The notes under the pieces: generated by a model
Seen by the model: the letters and a program-made list of their open reading frames with translations, nothing else
Database searches by the model: none
Told to the model about the DNA's origin: nothing
Program-made: the position numbers and the translations under genes
Origin: Geobacteraceae bacterium
GTDB lineage: Bacteria; Desulfobacterota; Desulfuromonadia; Desulfuromonadales; Desulfuromonadaceae
Assembly (NCBI GenBank): GCA_020201305.1
Contig: JAIVHC010000213.1
Span: 1 to 7,502 of the forward strand
DNA length: 7,502 nucleotides
Direction of reading: 5' to 3'
Shown here: positions 6,063 to 7,502 of the stretch, one piece after another
Position numbering within the stretch: the first letter of the stretch is position 1
Layout of the letters: each line of letters opens with the position of its first letter

Positions 6063-6671
6063 TTAATTCTGGGACATTGTGGGACGGACAAACCACGGGC
6101 GCATAGATTCCAGGGTTTTCTCTCCTATCCCAGATACCCTAGTTACGCTGGAAATTGTACCGAAGTCGCCATAATTTTGACGATTCGCAACTATCCGCTG
6201 AGCCAGAGCTGGTCCAATTCCGCGTAGATTCTGCCAGTCGAGTATTCCCATCCGATCCGGATGCAGCAAAATTCCCAGCGCCATGCGCTTTCCTGCCCGC
6301 ATCCACGTCAATTCAAGTTCACAGTTTCCTGAATCTTTATAAATAATTTCAATATGTTGTCCGGAGATATAATTTTGTGCCCGCAAAGAACGGGTCAAGG
6401 CTGGTGAAGCACCGAGCCAGCGCGTCATTTCTTCGACGCCGCCCACAACATTTACGTCATATATTTGACGTAAGCCAGTGCGCTTTTGGGCCTCTACCCA
6501 GCAGTGTTCATGCTCAGAAGGGTAAAAAAAAGCCGGGCCCGCCCCTTCAAGGGAAAGACTCCGGCTCTGTAACAATAAAAGACTTAGCACCAACGCAATT
6601 AGCGCGGCCCCGAAAACCTGAGTAGCTACACTTCTATTCTGAATCTTTCGCAAGCTTGTACTGGAATGCAT
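6063..6671 (-). CDS. Membrane-anchored ComEA-like helix-hairpin-helix protein
   Basis: This 202-aa protein starts with a basic stretch and one membrane segment (about residues 17-35), so the rest is expected outside the cytoplasmic membrane. The C-terminus carries a double helix-hairpin-helix domain: LRGIGPALAQRIV (149-161) and VSGIGEKTLESM (179-190), a non-specific DNA-binding fold typical of the competence receptor ComEA. The part in between (about 70-140, with NVVGGVEEMTRW and ISGQHIEII) sits where ComEA of Firmicutes has an SLBB-like domain, but it is much degraded, and the usual Asn-rich INxNxA lead into the HhH is replaced by MGILDWQN. A role in DNA uptake is thus possible, not shown; no other competence gene is visible. 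The start overlaps the cimA 3' end by 38 bases without a clear Shine-Dalgarno, which suggests translational coupling. An in-frame TTG six codons later is an alternative start. Confidence 0.85.
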   Translation of the reverse strand: MHSSTSLRKIQNRSVATQVFGAALIALVLSLLLLQSRSLSLEGAGPAFFYPSEHEHCWVEAQKRTGLRQIYDVNVVGGVEEMTRWLGASPALTRSLRAQNYISGQHIEIIYKDSGNCELELTWMRAGKRMALGILLHPDRMGILDWQNLRGIGPALAQRIVANRQNYGDFGTISSVTRVSGIGEKTLESMRPWFVRPTMSQN

Positions 6672-7502
6672 CTATCAGCGCAAGGTATGAAGCGTCAATG
6701 ATGTTGTCGCTAACTCCTACGGTACCCCAACGGTTTTCTGTGTCGCCCGATTCAATCAGAACACGGGTAACCGATGCGGTACCCTTGCCAGCCGGAAGAA
6801 CGCGTACCTTGTAGTCAAACAGGCGCATCTCCTTGAGTTTCGGATAAAAGCATTCCAGTGCTTTGCGCAGCGCGTTATCGAGCGCATTGACCGGACCCTG
6901 ACCTTCGGCCGCAGTGTGCTCAATACGGCCACTGACTTTCACCTTTACTGTGGCCTCGGAGAGGGGCATATCCCCTTCCTTAAGGCGGGTATCAATAACA
7001 CGGAAGCCAATGACGGAAAAGAAATGCCGTACCGTACCGAGGGCTTTGCGCATCAAGAGTTCAAACGATGCTTCGGCCCCTTCAAACTGATACCCCTTAT
7101 TTTCCATCTCCTTGATCTCTTCGAGGATTTCCAGGGTGAGGGGATCCTTGCTGTCGAGGTTGATATTGAACTGTTGCGCCTTGGCGAGGATATTCGCACG
7201 TCCGGATAGATCCGATACCAGTACCCTGGTGGCGTTACCCACCAATTCAGGGCGGATATGCTCATAGGTTTCGGGATGGCGCTGAATGGCGGATACGTGC
7301 ACACCGCCTTTATGTGCAAAAGCAGCATTACCCACATACGCCTGGTGCTTATTGGGTACCAGATTAGCGAGTTCGTATATCTGGCGGGAGACTACACGCA
7401 GGCTGCGTAACTGTTCGTCGGAGACGCACTCTGTGTCCATCTTGAGTTGCAGAGCCGGAATTATAGAACACAGGTTAGCATTCCCACAGCGTTCCCCAAA
7501 GC
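6634..7502 (-). CDS. cimA: (R)-citramalate synthase, C-terminal part (gene continues past the window)
   Basis: The enzyme condenses pyruvate with acetyl-CoA to (R)-citramalate, the first step of threonine-independent isoleucine synthesis, in the cytoplasm. The visible 288 residues run from the window edge and open with FGERCGNANLCSIIP, the GERxGN signature of the HMG-CoA-lyase/isopropylmalate-synthase family, so the ATG at 7440 is internal and the true start lies beyond 7502. Next come FAHKGGVHVSA and LVSDLSGRANI, typical of the long CimA type. From about 6640 to 7060 the C-terminal LeuA-like dimerisation/regulatory domain follows, with GQGPVNALDNALRKAL, DYKVRVLPAGKGTASVTRV and WGTVGVSDNIIDAS. 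In this family that domain carries feedback inhibition by isoleucine. The catalytic TIM-barrel is mostly outside the window. The KHQAYVGNAAFAHKG spelling fits CimA better than LeuA. The ComEA-like gene overlaps its end. Confidence 0.95.
   Translation of the reverse strand, partial: FGERCGNANLCSIIPALQLKMDTECVSDEQLRSLRVVSRQIYELANLVPNKHQAYVGNAAFAHKGGVHVSAIQRHPETYEHIRPELVGNATRVLVSDLSGRANILAKAQQFNINLDSKDPLTLEILEEIKEMENKGYQFEGAEASFELLMRKALGTVRHFFSVIGFRVIDTRLKEGDMPLSEATVKVKVSGRIEHTAAEGQGPVNALDNALRKALECFYPKLKEMRLFDYKVRVLPAGKGTASVTRVLIESGDTENRWGTVGVSDNIIDASYLALIDAFQYKLAKDSE

Noticed and set aside
7053..7337. 94-codon minus-strand frame inside cimA
   Set aside because: It is a second frame on the same strand as cimA, whose conserved motifs run through the whole stretch.
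7438..7440. ATG as the start of cimA
   Set aside because: The same frame continues upstream to the window edge with the conserved GERCGNANL signature, so this Met is internal.

Overview
The window looks like an ordinary chromosomal segment of a Gram-negative bacterium, most likely a Desulfuromonadales/Geobacter-type deltaproteobacterium. The grounds are a citramalate synthase (CimA) of the kind these bacteria use for isoleucine, a ComEA-like helix-hairpin-helix protein and a tiny zinc-ribbon protein next to it, and long imperfect inverted-repeat elements between genes that resemble repeats I remember from such genomes. Base composition looks close to balanced by eye. The lineage is an inference, not a database result. 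No tRNA, rRNA, CRISPR array, transposase or phage gene is visible.

Plus-strand left half: a large membrane protein with a GIDE-type domain and an inserted EF-hand (start of gene probably outside the window), then lemA 13 bases later in the same transcription unit. A 160-base inverted-repeat element fills the gap between lemA and yigZ (IMPACT/UPF0029 family). After a 118-base gap comes a second plus-strand group: a 126-aa protein of unknown function, a FliK-like protein, and a free-standing homologue of the FlhB C-terminal domain. The last two look like a hook-length/secretion-specificity pair separated from any flagellar gene visible here.

Minus-strand right part: reading leftwards from the right edge, the C-terminal portion of cimA, a membrane-anchored ComEA-like HhH protein whose start overlaps the cimA end by 38 bases, about 190 AT-rich bases without a gene, and a 51-aa zinc-ribbon gene with a very good ribosome binding site and its own intrinsic terminator. 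This group converges on the FliK/FlhB-like group near 5600-5700. A second, partial copy of the intergenic repeat sits there, in opposite orientation to the first.

I found no clearly new multi-gene system. The points most worth a second look are the EF-hand in the GIDE protein, the detached FliK/FlhB-C pair, the repeat that replaces the leader of yigZ, and the small zinc-ribbon gene.
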